Of a stretch of DNA of 64,000 bases, positions 39,612 through 48,521 are shown one piece after another. The notes below the pieces were generated by a model that saw nothing but the letters and a program-made list of their open reading frames with translations, did no database searches and was not told where the DNA came from. The stretch is taken from the NCBI RefSeq assembly GCF_900107235.1, contig NZ_FNPF01000003.1, positions 62,001-126,000 of the forward strand. The letters are read 5' to 3'. The DNA is from Citreimonas salinaria (lineage in GTDB: Bacteria; Pseudomonadota; Alphaproteobacteria; Rhodobacterales; Rhodobacteraceae). Every line of letters starts with the position of its first letter. Position 1 is the stretch's first letter. Made by a program: the position numbers and the translations under genes.

Positions 39612-39637
39612 GGAACGGGGGCGCACCGTCTCGCGTT
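39612..39637 (+). promoter_or_regulatory. Candidate EcfG-type stress promoter
   Basis: GGAAC (39612-39616), 17 bases, CGTT (39634-39637), 38 bases before the ATG of a general-stress-type protein. It is the second GGAAC-N16/17-CGTT site of the window; the first is at 1187-1211. Confidence 0.4.
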
Positions 39638-39675
39638 GGGCAGCCAAACGCAACGCTACGCATGGAGGAGACGAC

Positions 39676-40143
39676 ATGACCGCGCTCAAAGAGACATTCT
39701 GGAAACGCATGGGCAACGTTCAGGCCGGCCTGCTGGCCGCCGATGGCGAACGCCCGATCCCGATGACCCCGCAGGTCGACCCCGAAGCCAACGCGATCTG
39801 GTTCATCACCGCCGCCGGCACGGCTGCCGATCGCGCGTCGAAATCGGGCGGCGAGGCCAGCTTCCACGTCGCCGACCCCAAGGCCGGGCTCTATGCCAAC
39901 GTCTGGGGCAAGGTCGACGAACACACCAACGAGGAAAAGCTGGACGAGCTGTGGAATGCCTTTGCCGCCGCCTGGTTCCCGCATGGACGCAAGGACCATG
40001 CCGTGCGGCTGGTGAAGTTCAGCCCGCACGAGGCCGAAATCTGGGCCAATGACGGCTCGGCCAGCTTCCTGTACGAGGTGGCGAAGTCGAATGTCTCGAC
40101 CCACACCCCGGATGCCGGTGACCACGGCCGGGTGACATTCTAA
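39676..40143 (+). CDS. Pyridoxamine 5'-phosphate oxidase-like general stress protein
   Basis: 155 residues with the split-barrel flavin-binding fold of the general stress protein 26 group: IPMTPQVDPEANAIWFITAAGT, then ASFHVADPKAGLYANVWG and AAWFPHGRKDHAVRLVKF, EAEIW. Members bind FMN or FAD and are not vitamin B6 oxidases in general. RBS GGAGG precedes ATG 39676. It stands alone and is divergent from ivd. A stress-type promoter site in front of it agrees with the name of the family. Exact reaction unknown. Confidence 0.88.
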   Translation: MTALKETFWKRMGNVQAGLLAADGERPIPMTPQVDPEANAIWFITAAGTAADRASKSGGEASFHVADPKAGLYANVWGKVDEHTNEEKLDELWNAFAAAWFPHGRKDHAVRLVKFSPHEAEIWANDGSASFLYEVAKSNVSTHTPDAGDHGRVTF

Positions 40144-40259
40144 GCGCTGACGGCGAAGGGGGCGTTGCCCCGATGCTTCGGATCTCCGTGGAAATGCACT
40201 CGGAGCAGAGAAAACTTCAGGCTCGGGCCATTCGGCCCAGGCCTTCAACGTGTCGGGCC

Positions 40260-40922
40260 CTAGCCGATGAGGCGCGTGACCGCGGGCGGAAGGTCCTCGA
40301 ACCGCTCGATCACGGCCTCGGGGCTCAGCGCGTGCATCGGCGCCGTCCCGCCGACGAACCCGACCAGAACGCACGGCACCCCGGCGGCGGTGGCGGTGTC
40401 GCGGTCGGTATCGGTGTCGCCCACCAGCAGCGCCGTGCCGCGCCCGCCGCCCGCGCCGTCGACCGCGGCCCAGAACGGCGCGGGATCGGGCTTGCGCACC
40501 GGCAGCGTGTCGGCCCCGATGAGCGAGCCGAACAGGTCACGTACCCCGAGGCTGGTCAGCAGCGTCTGCGCCAGCGCGAAGGGCTTGTTGGTGCACACTC
40601 CCACCGCGTAGCCGGCGCGGCGCAGCCCCTCGATCGTCTCGATGGCGCCGGGATACATCTCGGTGTGCACGTGCAGCGCCTCGCCGTAATTCTCCAGCAA
40701 GCGGGGATACCAGGCCTCGACCAAGGCGGCATCCACGCGGCCATTGCGCGCCAGCCCCTCGGTCAGCATGGGGCGACCGCCGCGCAGCGCGATCGCGGCA
40801 TCCGTCGCCGCATCTAGCCGCGCGTCGACGCCCATGCCTTCGAAACAGGCATTCGCCGCGGCCACCAGATCGCCAGATGTGTCGGCCAGCGTGCCGTCGA
40901 GGTCGAAAATCACGCAGCGCAT
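40260..40922 (-). CDS. HAD-family phosphatase, phosphoglycolate phosphatase-like
   Basis: 220 residues with motif I IFDLDGTLADTSGD, motif II GVCTNKP, motif III VRKPDPAP and motif IV LVGDTDTDRDTA, typical of Gph. It shares CTNKP and TLPVRKPDPAP with the phosphatase at 6048-6728, so the two are paralogues. Gph removes 2-phosphoglycolate made by DNA repair or by RuBisCO; I cannot say which of the two is the true enzyme, but this one keeps the normal GD-x-x-x-D motif. It is divergent from glmU. Confidence 0.9.
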   Translation of the reverse strand: MRCVIFDLDGTLADTSGDLVAAANACFEGMGVDARLDAATDAAIALRGGRPMLTEGLARNGRVDAALVEAWYPRLLENYGEALHVHTEMYPGAIETIEGLRRAGYAVGVCTNKPFALAQTLLTSLGVRDLFGSLIGADTLPVRKPDPAPFWAAVDGAGGGRGTALLVGDTDTDRDTATAAGVPCVLVGFVGGTAPMHALSPEAVIERFEDLPPAVTRLIG

Positions 40923-40966
40923 GCGCTCTCCTGTCATATGCTGCAACGCGGCGTGAGGGGGCCACC

Positions 40967-40994
40967 TTGCTCTTGGACTTGCGACAGGTAAAAC
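40967..40994 (+). promoter_or_regulatory. Candidate promoter of glmU-glmS
   Basis: TTGCTC (40967-40972), 16 bases, TAAAAC (40989-40994), 32 bases before the glmU ATG. Both boxes match sigma-70 moderately. The 104-base gap is shared with the divergent phosphatase gene. Confidence 0.4.
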
Positions 40995-41026
40995 GGGCGC
41001 CAAGCGAACACAAACCGGAATAGCGC

Positions 41027-42376
41027 ATGAGCACCGCCCTGATCGTCCTGGCCGCCGGCAAAGGCACGCGCATGATGTCCGACCGCGCGAAGGTCCTGCA
41101 CGAGGTGGCACACGCGCCGCTGCTGTGGCACGCGCTGCGCGGCGGCATAGCGCTGGACCCGGAACGCATCATCGTCGTCGCCGGACATGAGGCCGAGGCC
41201 GTGACCGCCTCGGCGCAGGAGTATGCACCCGATGCGCATGTGGTCATTCAGGCCGAACAGCGCGGCACGGCCCACGCGGTGGTGCAGGCGAAGGACGCGC
41301 TGGCGGGCTTCGCCGGCGACGCGATCGTGCTTTATGGCGACACGCCGTTCATCGGCGAGGAGACGCTGGAGCGGATGGCCCGCGCGCGGGCCGATCACGA
41401 TGTGGTGGTCCTGGGTTTCGAAGCCGGCAATCCTGCGCGCTACGGACGGTTGGTGGGCGACGGCGACGCGCTGGAGCGGATCGTCGAGTTCAAGGACGCG
41501 ACCGAGGCCGAGCGCGCCATCACCCTGTGCAATTCCGGGGTCCTGGCGGCGGATGCGGCGACACTGATGTCGCTGATCGACGCGGTATCGGACGACAACG
41601 CCAGCGGCGAGTTCTATCTGACCGACGTGGTGCAGATCGCGCGTTCGCGCGGGCTGTCCGCGGGCGTCGTGCGCTGCGACGAGGCCGAGACGATGGGCGT
41701 CAATTCGCGCGCCGACCTCGCCCGCGCCGAAGCGGCGTTCCAAACGCGGGCCCGTGCGCAGCTGCTGGATGACGGGGTGACGCTGCAGGCGCCCGACGCG
41801 GTCATGCTGGCCTGGGACACGGTGGTCGGCCGCGACGTGGTGATCGAGCCCAACGTGGTCTTCGGCCCGCACGTGACGGTCGAGACCGGCGCGGTGATCC
41901 GCGCCTTTTCGCACCTCGAAGGCTGCCACGTCAGCCGCGGCGCCGTCGTCGGCCCCTATGCCCGCCTGCGCCCCGGCGCCGAGCTGGCCGAGGATGTCCG
42001 CGTGGGCAACTTCGTCGAAATCAAGAATGCCCAGCTGGCCGAGGGCGTGAAGGTCAACCACCTGTCCTACATCGGCGACGCCGAGATTGGCGCACGCACC
42101 AACGTGGGCGCCGGGACTGTCACCTGCAACTACGACGGCGTCTTCAAGCATCGTACCGTGATCGGAAGCGACGTCTTCATCGGCTCGGACACGATGCTGG
42201 TGGCGCCGGTCACGCTGGGCGACGGCGCGATGACGGGCTCGGGCTCGACGATCACCGAGGACGTGCCCGCCGGCGCGCTGGCGCTGGCGCGGGCGCGGCA
42301 GGTGACAAAACCAGGATTTGCAGAGAAACATTTCAGCATGCTGCGGGCCAGGAAGGCGCGCGGCGGAAAGGACTAG
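41027..42376 (+). CDS. glmU: Bifunctional N-acetylglucosamine-1-phosphate uridyltransferase / glucosamine-1-phosphate acetyltransferase
   Basis: 449 residues. The N-terminal pyrophosphorylase domain has LAAGKGTRM (nucleotide loop, residues 8-16), EQRGTAHAV and YGDTPF. The C-terminal left-handed beta-helix from about residue 250 has hexapeptide repeats, PYARLRPG, NFVEIKNAQ, LSYIGDAEIG and NYDGVFKH with the catalytic-region residues. It makes UDP-GlcNAc for peptidoglycan and lipopolysaccharide. glmS follows after 3 bases, a natural pathway operon. Confidence 0.97.
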   Translation: MSTALIVLAAGKGTRMMSDRAKVLHEVAHAPLLWHALRGGIALDPERIIVVAGHEAEAVTASAQEYAPDAHVVIQAEQRGTAHAVVQAKDALAGFAGDAIVLYGDTPFIGEETLERMARARADHDVVVLGFEAGNPARYGRLVGDGDALERIVEFKDATEAERAITLCNSGVLAADAATLMSLIDAVSDDNASGEFYLTDVVQIARSRGLSAGVVRCDEAETMGVNSRADLARAEAAFQTRARAQLLDDGVTLQAPDAVMLAWDTVVGRDVVIEPNVVFGPHVTVETGAVIRAFSHLEGCHVSRGAVVGPYARLRPGAELAEDVRVGNFVEIKNAQLAEGVKVNHLSYIGDAEIGARTNVGAGTVTCNYDGVFKHRTVIGSDVFIGSDTMLVAPVTLGDGAMTGSGSTITEDVPAGALALARARQVTKPGFAEKHFSMLRARKARGGKD

Positions 42377-42379
42377 TCC

Positions 42380-44197
42380 ATGTGCGGCATCGTCGGAATC
42401 CTGGGACGGCACGAGGTCGCTCCCGCCCTGGTGGAGGCGTTGCGGCGGCTCGAATACCGCGGCTATGACAGCGCCGGAATCGCGACGCTGCGCGACGGCA
42501 AGCTCGACCGCCGCCGCGCCGTGGGCAAGTTGGTGAACCTGTCCGACGCGCTGGTGCACGACCCGCTGCCGGGCAAGTCCGGAATCGGCCACACCCGCTG
42601 GGCCACCCACGGCGCCCCGACCGAACGCAACGCGCACCCGCATCGGGCCGGCTCGGTCGCCGTGGTCCACAACGGCATCATCGAGAATTACAAGGCGCTG
42701 CGCGACAGCCTTGCGGCCGACGGCTACGCCCCCGAAACCGACACCGACACCGAGACCGTGGCGCTGCTGGCGCAGCGGCACGTGGCGGCCGGGAAGGACC
42801 CCGTCGAGGCCGCGATGGCCACGATCGACGAACTCAAGGGCGCCTTCGCGCTGGTCTTCCTGTTCGACGGTCACCCCGACCTGATGATCGGCGCGCGCAA
42901 GGGCAGCCCGCTTGCCATCGGCCACGGCGAGGGCGAGATGTTTCTCGGCTCGGATGCGATCGCGCTTGCGCCCCTGACCGACACGATCACCTATCTCGAA
43001 GAAGGCGACCGCGCGATCCTGACCCGCGACGGCGTCGAGATCCGCGACGAGAGCGGCGCGCAGGTCTCGCGCGAGCCGCAGAAGATTCGCATGGACGCCG
43101 CCCGCGTCGACAAGGGCGGGCACAAGCACTTCATGGCCAAGGAGATCGCCGAGCAGCCTGTGGTACTCGCCAACGCGCTGCAGGCCTACCTGTCGGACGA
43201 CGGCATCGTGCTTCCCGAGCCGGGAATCGACTTCGACAAGGTCGAGCGCATGGTCATGGTCGCCTGCGGCACCGCCTACTATGCCTGCGTCACCGCGAAA
43301 TACTGGTTCGAGCAGCTGGCCGGAATCCCGGTCGAGGTCGATATCGCGTCGGAATTCCGCTACCGCGAGCCGCCGATCTCGAAGGGCACCGTGGCGCTGT
43401 TCGTCAGCCAGTCGGGCGAGACCGCGGACACACTCGCCGCGCTGCGCCACTGCACGGGGCGCGCCGACAGCATCCTGTCGGTGGTGAACGTGGAAAGCTC
43501 GTCCATCGCGCGGGAAAGCGATCTGGCGTTGCCGATCCATGCAGGCACCGAGATCGGCGTCGCCTCGACCAAGGCGTTCACGTGCCAGCTCAACGTGCTG
43601 CTGTTGCTGGCCCTACGCGCGGCCGAAGCTCGCGGAAAGATGAGCAATTCCGAAGTCGCGACGCTGCTGGACGAGTTGCGGCGGCTGCCCGGCGTGTTCA
43701 ACGCGGCGCTGGGGCGCGACGACATCATTCGCGAAACGGCCGAGGACCTAGCCGACGCGCATGACGTGTTGTTCCTGGGCCGCGGGCTGATGTTCCCGCT
43801 GGCGTTGGAAGGTGCGCTGAAACTGAAGGAAATCAGCTACATCCATGCCGAGGCCTATGCGAGCGGAGAACTCAAGCACGGCCCCATCGCGCTGATCGAC
43901 CATGCGGTGCCGGTCGTGGTCATGGCGCCGCGCGACCACCTGTTCGAGAAGACGGTCTCGAACATGCAGGAGGTCATCGCCCGCGGCGGCCCGGTGGTCC
44001 TCATCACCGACGCCGCCGGCGCGGCCGAGGCGGGTGACGACGCTTGGCGGACCATCGTCATGCCCGACGTCGACCCGCGCCTGACCCCGCTGCTATACGC
44101 CCTGCCGGCGCAGCTTCTGGCCTACCACGCGGCGGTCGCCAAGGGCACCGACGTGGACCAGCCGCGCAACCTGGCGAAGTCGGTCACGGTCGAATAA
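42380..44197 (+). CDS. glmS: Glutamine--fructose-6-phosphate aminotransferase
   Basis: 605 residues. Cys2 (MCGIVGILG) is the glutaminase nucleophile; GIGHTRWATHG and VVHNGIIENY are in the amidotransferase domain. Two sugar isomerase (SIS) domains follow, with GTAYYACV, SQSGETADTLAAL and ESSSIARESD, and the C-terminal LAKSVTVE is the conserved tail that closes the ammonia channel. It makes glucosamine 6-phosphate, which GlmU uses after isomerisation by GlmM (not in the window). Confidence 0.98.
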   Translation: MCGIVGILGRHEVAPALVEALRRLEYRGYDSAGIATLRDGKLDRRRAVGKLVNLSDALVHDPLPGKSGIGHTRWATHGAPTERNAHPHRAGSVAVVHNGIIENYKALRDSLAADGYAPETDTDTETVALLAQRHVAAGKDPVEAAMATIDELKGAFALVFLFDGHPDLMIGARKGSPLAIGHGEGEMFLGSDAIALAPLTDTITYLEEGDRAILTRDGVEIRDESGAQVSREPQKIRMDAARVDKGGHKHFMAKEIAEQPVVLANALQAYLSDDGIVLPEPGIDFDKVERMVMVACGTAYYACVTAKYWFEQLAGIPVEVDIASEFRYREPPISKGTVALFVSQSGETADTLAALRHCTGRADSILSVVNVESSSIARESDLALPIHAGTEIGVASTKAFTCQLNVLLLLALRAAEARGKMSNSEVATLLDELRRLPGVFNAALGRDDIIRETAEDLADAHDVLFLGRGLMFPLALEGALKLKEISYIHAEAYASGELKHGPIALIDHAVPVVVMAPRDHLFEKTVSNMQEVIARGGPVVLITDAAGAAEAGDDAWRTIVMPDVDPRLTPLLYALPAQLLAYHAAVAKGTDVDQPRNLAKSVTVE

Positions 44198-44218
44198 GCG
44201 GCGCGGCCCAGCCGCACC

Positions 44219-44704
44219 CTACTCGATCGAGTATACCGTCAGCGTCGGCAGATCGGTCAGCGGTATCTCGAGCAACCGCATCGCGGCCAAAGAGATCCGG
44301 CTGCCCGCGCCCTCCTCGGCCGGCTCCAGCGTGACCTTGGCCGAAGCACCTCCGGCGGTTTCGACCCGGCCCTCGGTCTCGATGCTGACCAGCGGCGTCT
44401 CCAGCCAGAAGCCCGTGCGCGCCACGTCGCCCAGCGACACCACGGTTTCGCCAAGCCGCGTCTCGCCGCCCGAGGGCGCCTCGGTCGCGGCGGCGCGATC
44501 GACCTCGGTCGAGGTGTCGAACTGCTCGGGCGTCGCGGCACCGGCCGGTGGTGGCGGGGTGCGCGGCGCAGCGGCGGTCTGGACGGCCGCGGGCGCGTCG
44601 GCGCCTGCGGTTTCGCTCTGGGCCGGGCCACCGGTCAGGCGTTCGACCTGGGCGCAGGCGGACAGCGCCAGCGCGAGGGGGAGAAGGGTGACAAATCGTA
44701 TCAT
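44219..44704 (-). CDS. Putative lipoprotein of unknown function
   Basis: 161 residues; signal [17 protein letters not shown] with lipobox LSAC at residues 14-17. An Ala/Pro/Thr-rich stretch (about residues 28-60) follows, then a beta-rich domain ([23 protein letters not shown]) similar to small lipoproteins found widely in Rhodobacterales. It is convergent with glmS and divergent from moaA. No enzyme motif is seen. Confidence 0.75.
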   Translation of the reverse strand: MIRFVTLLPLALALSACAQVERLTGGPAQSETAGADAPAAVQTAAAPRTPPPPAGAATPEQFDTSTEVDRAAATEAPSGGETRLGETVVSLGDVARTGFWLETPLVSIETEGRVETAGGASAKVTLEPAEEGAGSRISLAAMRLLEIPLTDLPTLTVYSIE

Positions 44705-44820
44705 GGCGCCATGCTATGCGCGCGGCACACCGGTGGCAATCGCCGGTGCGGCGCTTTCCACCCACGACGGTCGTTGCCGCGGCACTTGCCCCACAGCCCC
44801 CCGGCCTTTATCTGTGGACC

Positions 44821-45828
44821 ATGAGCATCCCGTTGATCGACCCGTTCCAGCGCCCGATCTCGTATCTGCGCGTCTCCGTCACCGACCGCTGCGATTTTCG
44901 CTGCGTCTACTGCATGTCCGAGAACATGCAGTTCCTGCCGAAGAAAGAGCTTCTGACGCTCGAGGAGCTCGACCGGATGTGCTCGACCTTCGTTGGCCTT
45001 GGCGTGGAAAAGCTGCGCATCACCGGCGGAGAGCCGCTGGTGCGGCGCGACATCATGACCTTCTTCCAGCGCATGACGCGGCACCTCGACAGCGGCGCGC
45101 TTAAGGAGCTGACGCTGACGACGAACGGCTCGCAGCTGGCGCGCTTCGCCGATGCTCTCTACGCCGCCGGCGTTCGGCGCGTGAACGTGTCGCTCGATAC
45201 GCTGGACGAGAAGAAGTTCGCCGACGTGACCCGCTGGGGCCGCCTGCCGCAGGTGCTCAAGGGTCTGGATGCGGCGCAGAAGGCCGGGCTGCGGGTCAAG
45301 ATCAACGCGGTGGCACTGAAGGGCTTCAACGAGGACGAGCTGGTCTCGATGACCGAGTTCTGCGCCGAGCGCGACATGGACCTGACCTGGATCGAGGTCA
45401 TGCCGATGGGTGATATCGGCAACGAGGACCGGCTGGGCCAGTACTGGAAGCTGGACGACCTGCGCGCCACGCTGGGCGGACACTACACCCTGACCGACCT
45501 GCCCGAGCGCACCGGAGGGCCGGCGCGCTACGTCCGGCTGGAGGAGACCGGCCAGAAGATCGGCTTCATCACGCCGCTGACGCACAATTTCTGCGAAAGC
45601 TGCAACCGGGTGCGACTGACCTGCACCGGCGAACTGTTCATGTGCCTGGGTCAGGAAGACAACGCCGACCTGCGTTCGGCCCTGCGCAACCATCCCGACA
45701 GCGACGCACCGCTGGAGCAGGCCATCCGGGGCGCCATCGCGCGCAAGCCGAAGGGCCACGATTTCGACTATTCCCGTCAGTCCGTCGACGGGCGCGTGTC
45801 GCGCCACATGAGCCACACCGGCGGGTAA
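44821..45828 (+). CDS. moaA: GTP 3',8-cyclase
   Basis: 335-residue radical SAM enzyme of molybdenum cofactor synthesis; it converts GTP to 3',8-cyclo-GTP. N-terminal cluster C-x3-C-x2-C in [19 protein letters not shown] (SAM-binding GGEP), and the second cluster [18 protein letters not shown] region near residue 260. The protein ends HTGG, the conserved C-terminal Gly-Gly. The start at 44821 gives the normal N-terminus; the upstream frame (44716) overlaps the lipoprotein gene and is not needed. No other moa gene is near. Confidence 0.97.
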   Translation: MSIPLIDPFQRPISYLRVSVTDRCDFRCVYCMSENMQFLPKKELLTLEELDRMCSTFVGLGVEKLRITGGEPLVRRDIMTFFQRMTRHLDSGALKELTLTTNGSQLARFADALYAAGVRRVNVSLDTLDEKKFADVTRWGRLPQVLKGLDAAQKAGLRVKINAVALKGFNEDELVSMTEFCAERDMDLTWIEVMPMGDIGNEDRLGQYWKLDDLRATLGGHYTLTDLPERTGGPARYVRLEETGQKIGFITPLTHNFCESCNRVRLTCTGELFMCLGQEDNADLRSALRNHPDSDAPLEQAIRGAIARKPKGHDFDYSRQSVDGRVSRHMSHTGG

Positions 45829-45871
45829 GTTCAGGACCGCAGCAGCCAGACCGCGCCGGCGGGGCGCAGCG

Positions 45872-46969
45872 TCAGGGACGGCTGATCTGTCCACCACCCA
45901 CCGGCGCCGGAACGCCGGTCGTCGATGGCGCCGATGTCGGCAGGCCGCGCGCCACGCGCACGGCGAGATACGCGAAGGCCTGCGCCTCGAGCATGTCTCC
46001 GTCGAGATCCACGGCCTCCACCGGCTCGACCGGGCAGTCGAGACAGGCGCCCAGCATCCGCATCATCACCGGGTTGAGCCGGCCGCCTCCGGTCACCAGA
46101 ACGCGTTCGGGCGGCTGCGGGCAATGTTCCATCCCGCGCATCACCGACGCGGCGGCCATCGCCGTCATCGTCGCCGCGGCGTCGGCATCGCTCAGCCCGC
46201 GCACGAGGTCGAGCATCACGGAAAAGTCGTCGCGATCGAGCGACTTGGGCGGCATGCGGGAAAAGTAGCTCTCGGCCAGGAAAAGCTCCAACGCGCCGTC
46301 GAGCACGCGGCCCTGCCGCGCCAGCGCGCCGTCGCGGTCGCAGTCGAGGCCGAGGCGCTGGCCCACCAGGTCGTTGATCGGCTCCGCCGGCCCGGTGTCG
46401 AAGGCCAGCAGCGCGCCTTCGGCCTCGGGCGCCTCGATGCGCGGGTCGACCCAGGTCAGGTTGCCGACCCCGCCGAGGTTCAGGAACGCGAGCGGCCGCT
46501 TCGCGCCGATGTGACGCGCGCAGGCGTGGTGGAAGAACGGCGCCAGCGGCGCACCCTCGCCACCCATCGCCACGTCGGCCGCGCGGAAATCCCACACCAC
46601 CGGCACTCCCAGCGCGCGGGCGAGGGCTTCGCCGTCGCCAATCTGGTGCGTGCCGCGGCCGCGCGGCTCGTGCGCGAGCGTCTGACCGTGGAACCCGACA
46701 AGCTCCGCGTCCTCGAATTCGCCCAGAAGCGCCGCGTGGGCGGCCTGCACCGTGTCGGCCGCCTGCGCCACGTCGTCATCATGCCAACGGCCGAGCGCCG
46801 CCCGCAGGATCTCGCGTTCGGCGGGGGAGTAGGCGCGGTAGCCGGTCTTTCCGAAGGACTCGATCCGGTTTCCGTCGGTGACCACCATCGCCGCGTCGAC
46901 CCCGTCCAGCGAGGTGCCCGACATCGCCCCCAGCGCCGGGATCGACCCCTGCCCGTTCTTGCCCTTCAC
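45872..46969 (-). CDS. anmK: Anhydro-N-acetylmuramic acid kinase
   Basis: 365-residue kinase of cell-wall recycling: opens and phosphorylates 1,6-anhydro-MurNAc. [12 protein letters not shown] (ATP loop and Asp), [34 protein letters not shown] and [11 protein letters not shown] are family motifs. I chose GTG 46969 with GAGG 6 bases upstream; the ATG at 47023 would overlap the tyrS start on the other strand by 2 bases and adds residues ([12 protein letters not shown]) that families lack. About 25 C-terminal residues are Pro/Ser-rich. Confidence 0.93.
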   Translation of the reverse strand: MKGKNGQGSIPALGAMSGTSLDGVDAAMVVTDGNRIESFGKTGYRAYSPAEREILRAALGRWHDDDVAQAADTVQAAHAALLGEFEDAELVGFHGQTLAHEPRGRGTHQIGDGEALARALGVPVVWDFRAADVAMGGEGAPLAPFFHHACARHIGAKRPLAFLNLGGVGNLTWVDPRIEAPEAEGALLAFDTGPAEPINDLVGQRLGLDCDRDGALARQGRVLDGALELFLAESYFSRMPPKSLDRDDFSVMLDLVRGLSDADAAATMTAMAAASVMRGMEHCPQPPERVLVTGGGRLNPVMMRMLGACLDCPVEPVEAVDLDGDMLEAQAFAYLAVRVARGLPTSAPSTTGVPAPVGGGQISRP

Positions 46970-47021
46970 CTTCCGCCTCGCCGGTTGTATGGCTTCGCCC
47001 GCTGTATAACGAGGTGGCCCC

Positions 47022-48272
47022 ATGACCTACCATCCGAAATCGAGTTTCATGCGCGTGATGATCGAGCGCGGCTACCTGGCCGACTGCACCGATTACCAGG
47101 GGCTGGACGAGGCGCTGAACGCGGGGATGGTGACGGCATATATCGGCTACGATGCCACGGCGAAGTCGCTGCATGTCGGCCACCTGCTGAACATCATGAT
47201 GCTGCGCTGGCTGCAGAAGACCGGGCACAAGCCGATCACGCTGATGGGCGGCGGCACGACCAAGGTGGGCGATCCGTCGTTCCGGGCGGATGAGCGCCCG
47301 CTGCTGACGCCCGCGCAGATCGACGACAACATCGACGGGATGAAGCAGGTCTTCGCCAAGTACCTCGACTACGGCGAGGCGGGCAACGGCGCGCTGATGC
47401 TGGACAACGCCGAGTGGCTGGACGGGCTGAATTACCTGGAATTCCTGCGCGACATCGGGCGGCATTTCAGCGTCAACCGGATGCTGTCCTTCGAGAGCGT
47501 CAAGTCGCGGCTGGACCGCGAGCAGTCGCTGTCGTTCCTCGAATTCAACTACATGATCCTGCAGGCCTACGACTTCCTCGAGCTGAACCGCCGCTACGGC
47601 TGCCTGCTGCAGATGGGCGGGTCGGACCAGTGGGGCAACATCGTCAACGGGATCGACCTGACGCGGCGGGTGCTGGACCACGAGATCTATGGGTTGACCT
47701 CGCCGCTGCTGACCACGTCCGATGGCCGCAAGATGGGCAAGTCGGCGGGTGGCGCGGTCTGGCTCAACGGCGACATGCTTACGCCTTACGAGTTCTGGCA
47801 GTTCTGGCGCAACACGACCGATGCCGACGTGGGCCGGTTCCTCAAGCTCTACACCGAGCTGCCGGTCGAGGAATGCGAGCGGCTGGGCGCGCTGGAAGGC
47901 TCCGAGATCAACGATGCCAAGATCGTGCTGGCCAACGAGGTCACCACCCTGTGCCACGGGGCGGACGCCGCCGCGGCGGCCGAGGCGACGGCGCGCGAAG
48001 TGTTTCAGAAGGGCGGCGTGGGTGACGACCTGCCGACGCTGGTCCTGTCGGCGGACGAGGTCGGCGAGGGCATCTCGATCGTGCAGGTGATCGTGCGGGC
48101 GGGGCTGGCGAAGTCCGGCAAGGAGGCCAAGCGCCTGATCGCCGAGAACGGCGCCCGGCTGGACGACGCGCCGCTGGAGGATGCCGGGCTGATGCTGGAC
48201 CGGGGCGCGCTGGCCTCGCCGGTCAAGCTGAGCGCCGGTCGGAAGCGGCACGCGCTGGTCCGGATGGAGTGA
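47022..48272 (+). CDS. tyrS: Tyrosyl-tRNA synthetase
   Basis: 416-residue class I tRNA synthetase. The HIGH-type motif is HVGHLLN (near residue 46), the KMSKS-type is KMGKS (near residue 240), and [10 protein letters not shown] is the tyrosine/ATP pocket. The C-terminal S4-like RNA-binding domain has [16 protein letters not shown]. It is followed 7 bases later by an 11-bp inverted repeat. The adjacent divergent anmK shares the 5' region. Confidence 0.97.
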   Translation: MTYHPKSSFMRVMIERGYLADCTDYQGLDEALNAGMVTAYIGYDATAKSLHVGHLLNIMMLRWLQKTGHKPITLMGGGTTKVGDPSFRADERPLLTPAQIDDNIDGMKQVFAKYLDYGEAGNGALMLDNAEWLDGLNYLEFLRDIGRHFSVNRMLSFESVKSRLDREQSLSFLEFNYMILQAYDFLELNRRYGCLLQMGGSDQWGNIVNGIDLTRRVLDHEIYGLTSPLLTTSDGRKMGKSAGGAVWLNGDMLTPYEFWQFWRNTTDADVGRFLKLYTELPVEECERLGALEGSEINDAKIVLANEVTTLCHGADAAAAAEATAREVFQKGGVGDDLPTLVLSADEVGEGISIVQVIVRAGLAKSGKEAKRLIAENGARLDDAPLEDAGLMLDRGALASPVKLSAGRKRHALVRME

Positions 48273-48279
48273 GCGAGTT

Positions 48280-48304
48280 CCGGTGTCCCACGATGGGACA
48301 CCGG
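48280..48304. repeat. Inverted repeat after tyrS
   Basis: CCGGTGTCCCA-CGA-TGGGACACCGG, 11-bp perfect arms, 7 bases after the tyrS stop. Its core is the same as the repeat after nuoJ (15640-15658). No T-run follows. Could act as a 3' hairpin. Confidence 0.8.
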
Positions 48305-48364
48305 GGCGCCTTAGCGAAATCAAGGGCTTGCAGAGACGGATTCACGAAGCGTTAAGCTTCGGCC

Positions 48365-48475
48365 CTAGATCGCCAGCGACGCCAAGGCCAAGATCGCGAA
48401 GGGCAGCGACAGGACGCAGGCCAGCAGGAGGGCCGCGGCGGCGGTGGGTTTCGGGCGTGGCGCGTGCGGAATCAT
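48365..48475 (-). CDS. 36-residue single-span membrane peptide
   Basis: Short frame from ATG 48475 to TAG 48365: a Pro/His/Arg head (MIPHAPRPKPT) and one hydrophobic helix (AAAALLLACVLSLPFAILALASLAI in pieces: AAAALLLACV, LPFAILALAS). It starts 46 bases from the divergent GNAT gene. The head-plus-helix layout is what real small membrane peptides look like, and random high-GC frames rarely give it, but there is no good ribosome site. A candidate CtrA box lies in the shared promoter. Confidence 0.5.
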   Translation of the reverse strand: MIPHAPRPKPTAAAALLLACVLSLPFAILALASLAI

Positions 48476-48483
48476 GCCCGCGA

Positions 48484-48498
48484 TTAACCACGCCGTAA
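48484..48498. promoter_or_regulatory. Candidate CtrA binding site
   Basis: TTAA-CCACGCC-GTAA: one base off the CtrA consensus TTAA-N7-TTAA. It lies in the 46-base divergent region between the small membrane peptide and the GNAT gene. A further TTAACC half-site is at 48509-48514 on the other strand. CtrA also governs GTA expression in this order, but binding here is only inferred. Confidence 0.35.
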
Positions 48499-48521
48499 GC
48501 AAACGGGCGGTTAATGCCCGC

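Noticed and set aside
40934-43540. 868-residue open frame on the minus strand opposite glmU and glmS
   Set aside because: It is the antisense shadow of two certain genes in high-GC DNA; His/Arg/Gln-rich translation has no known family.
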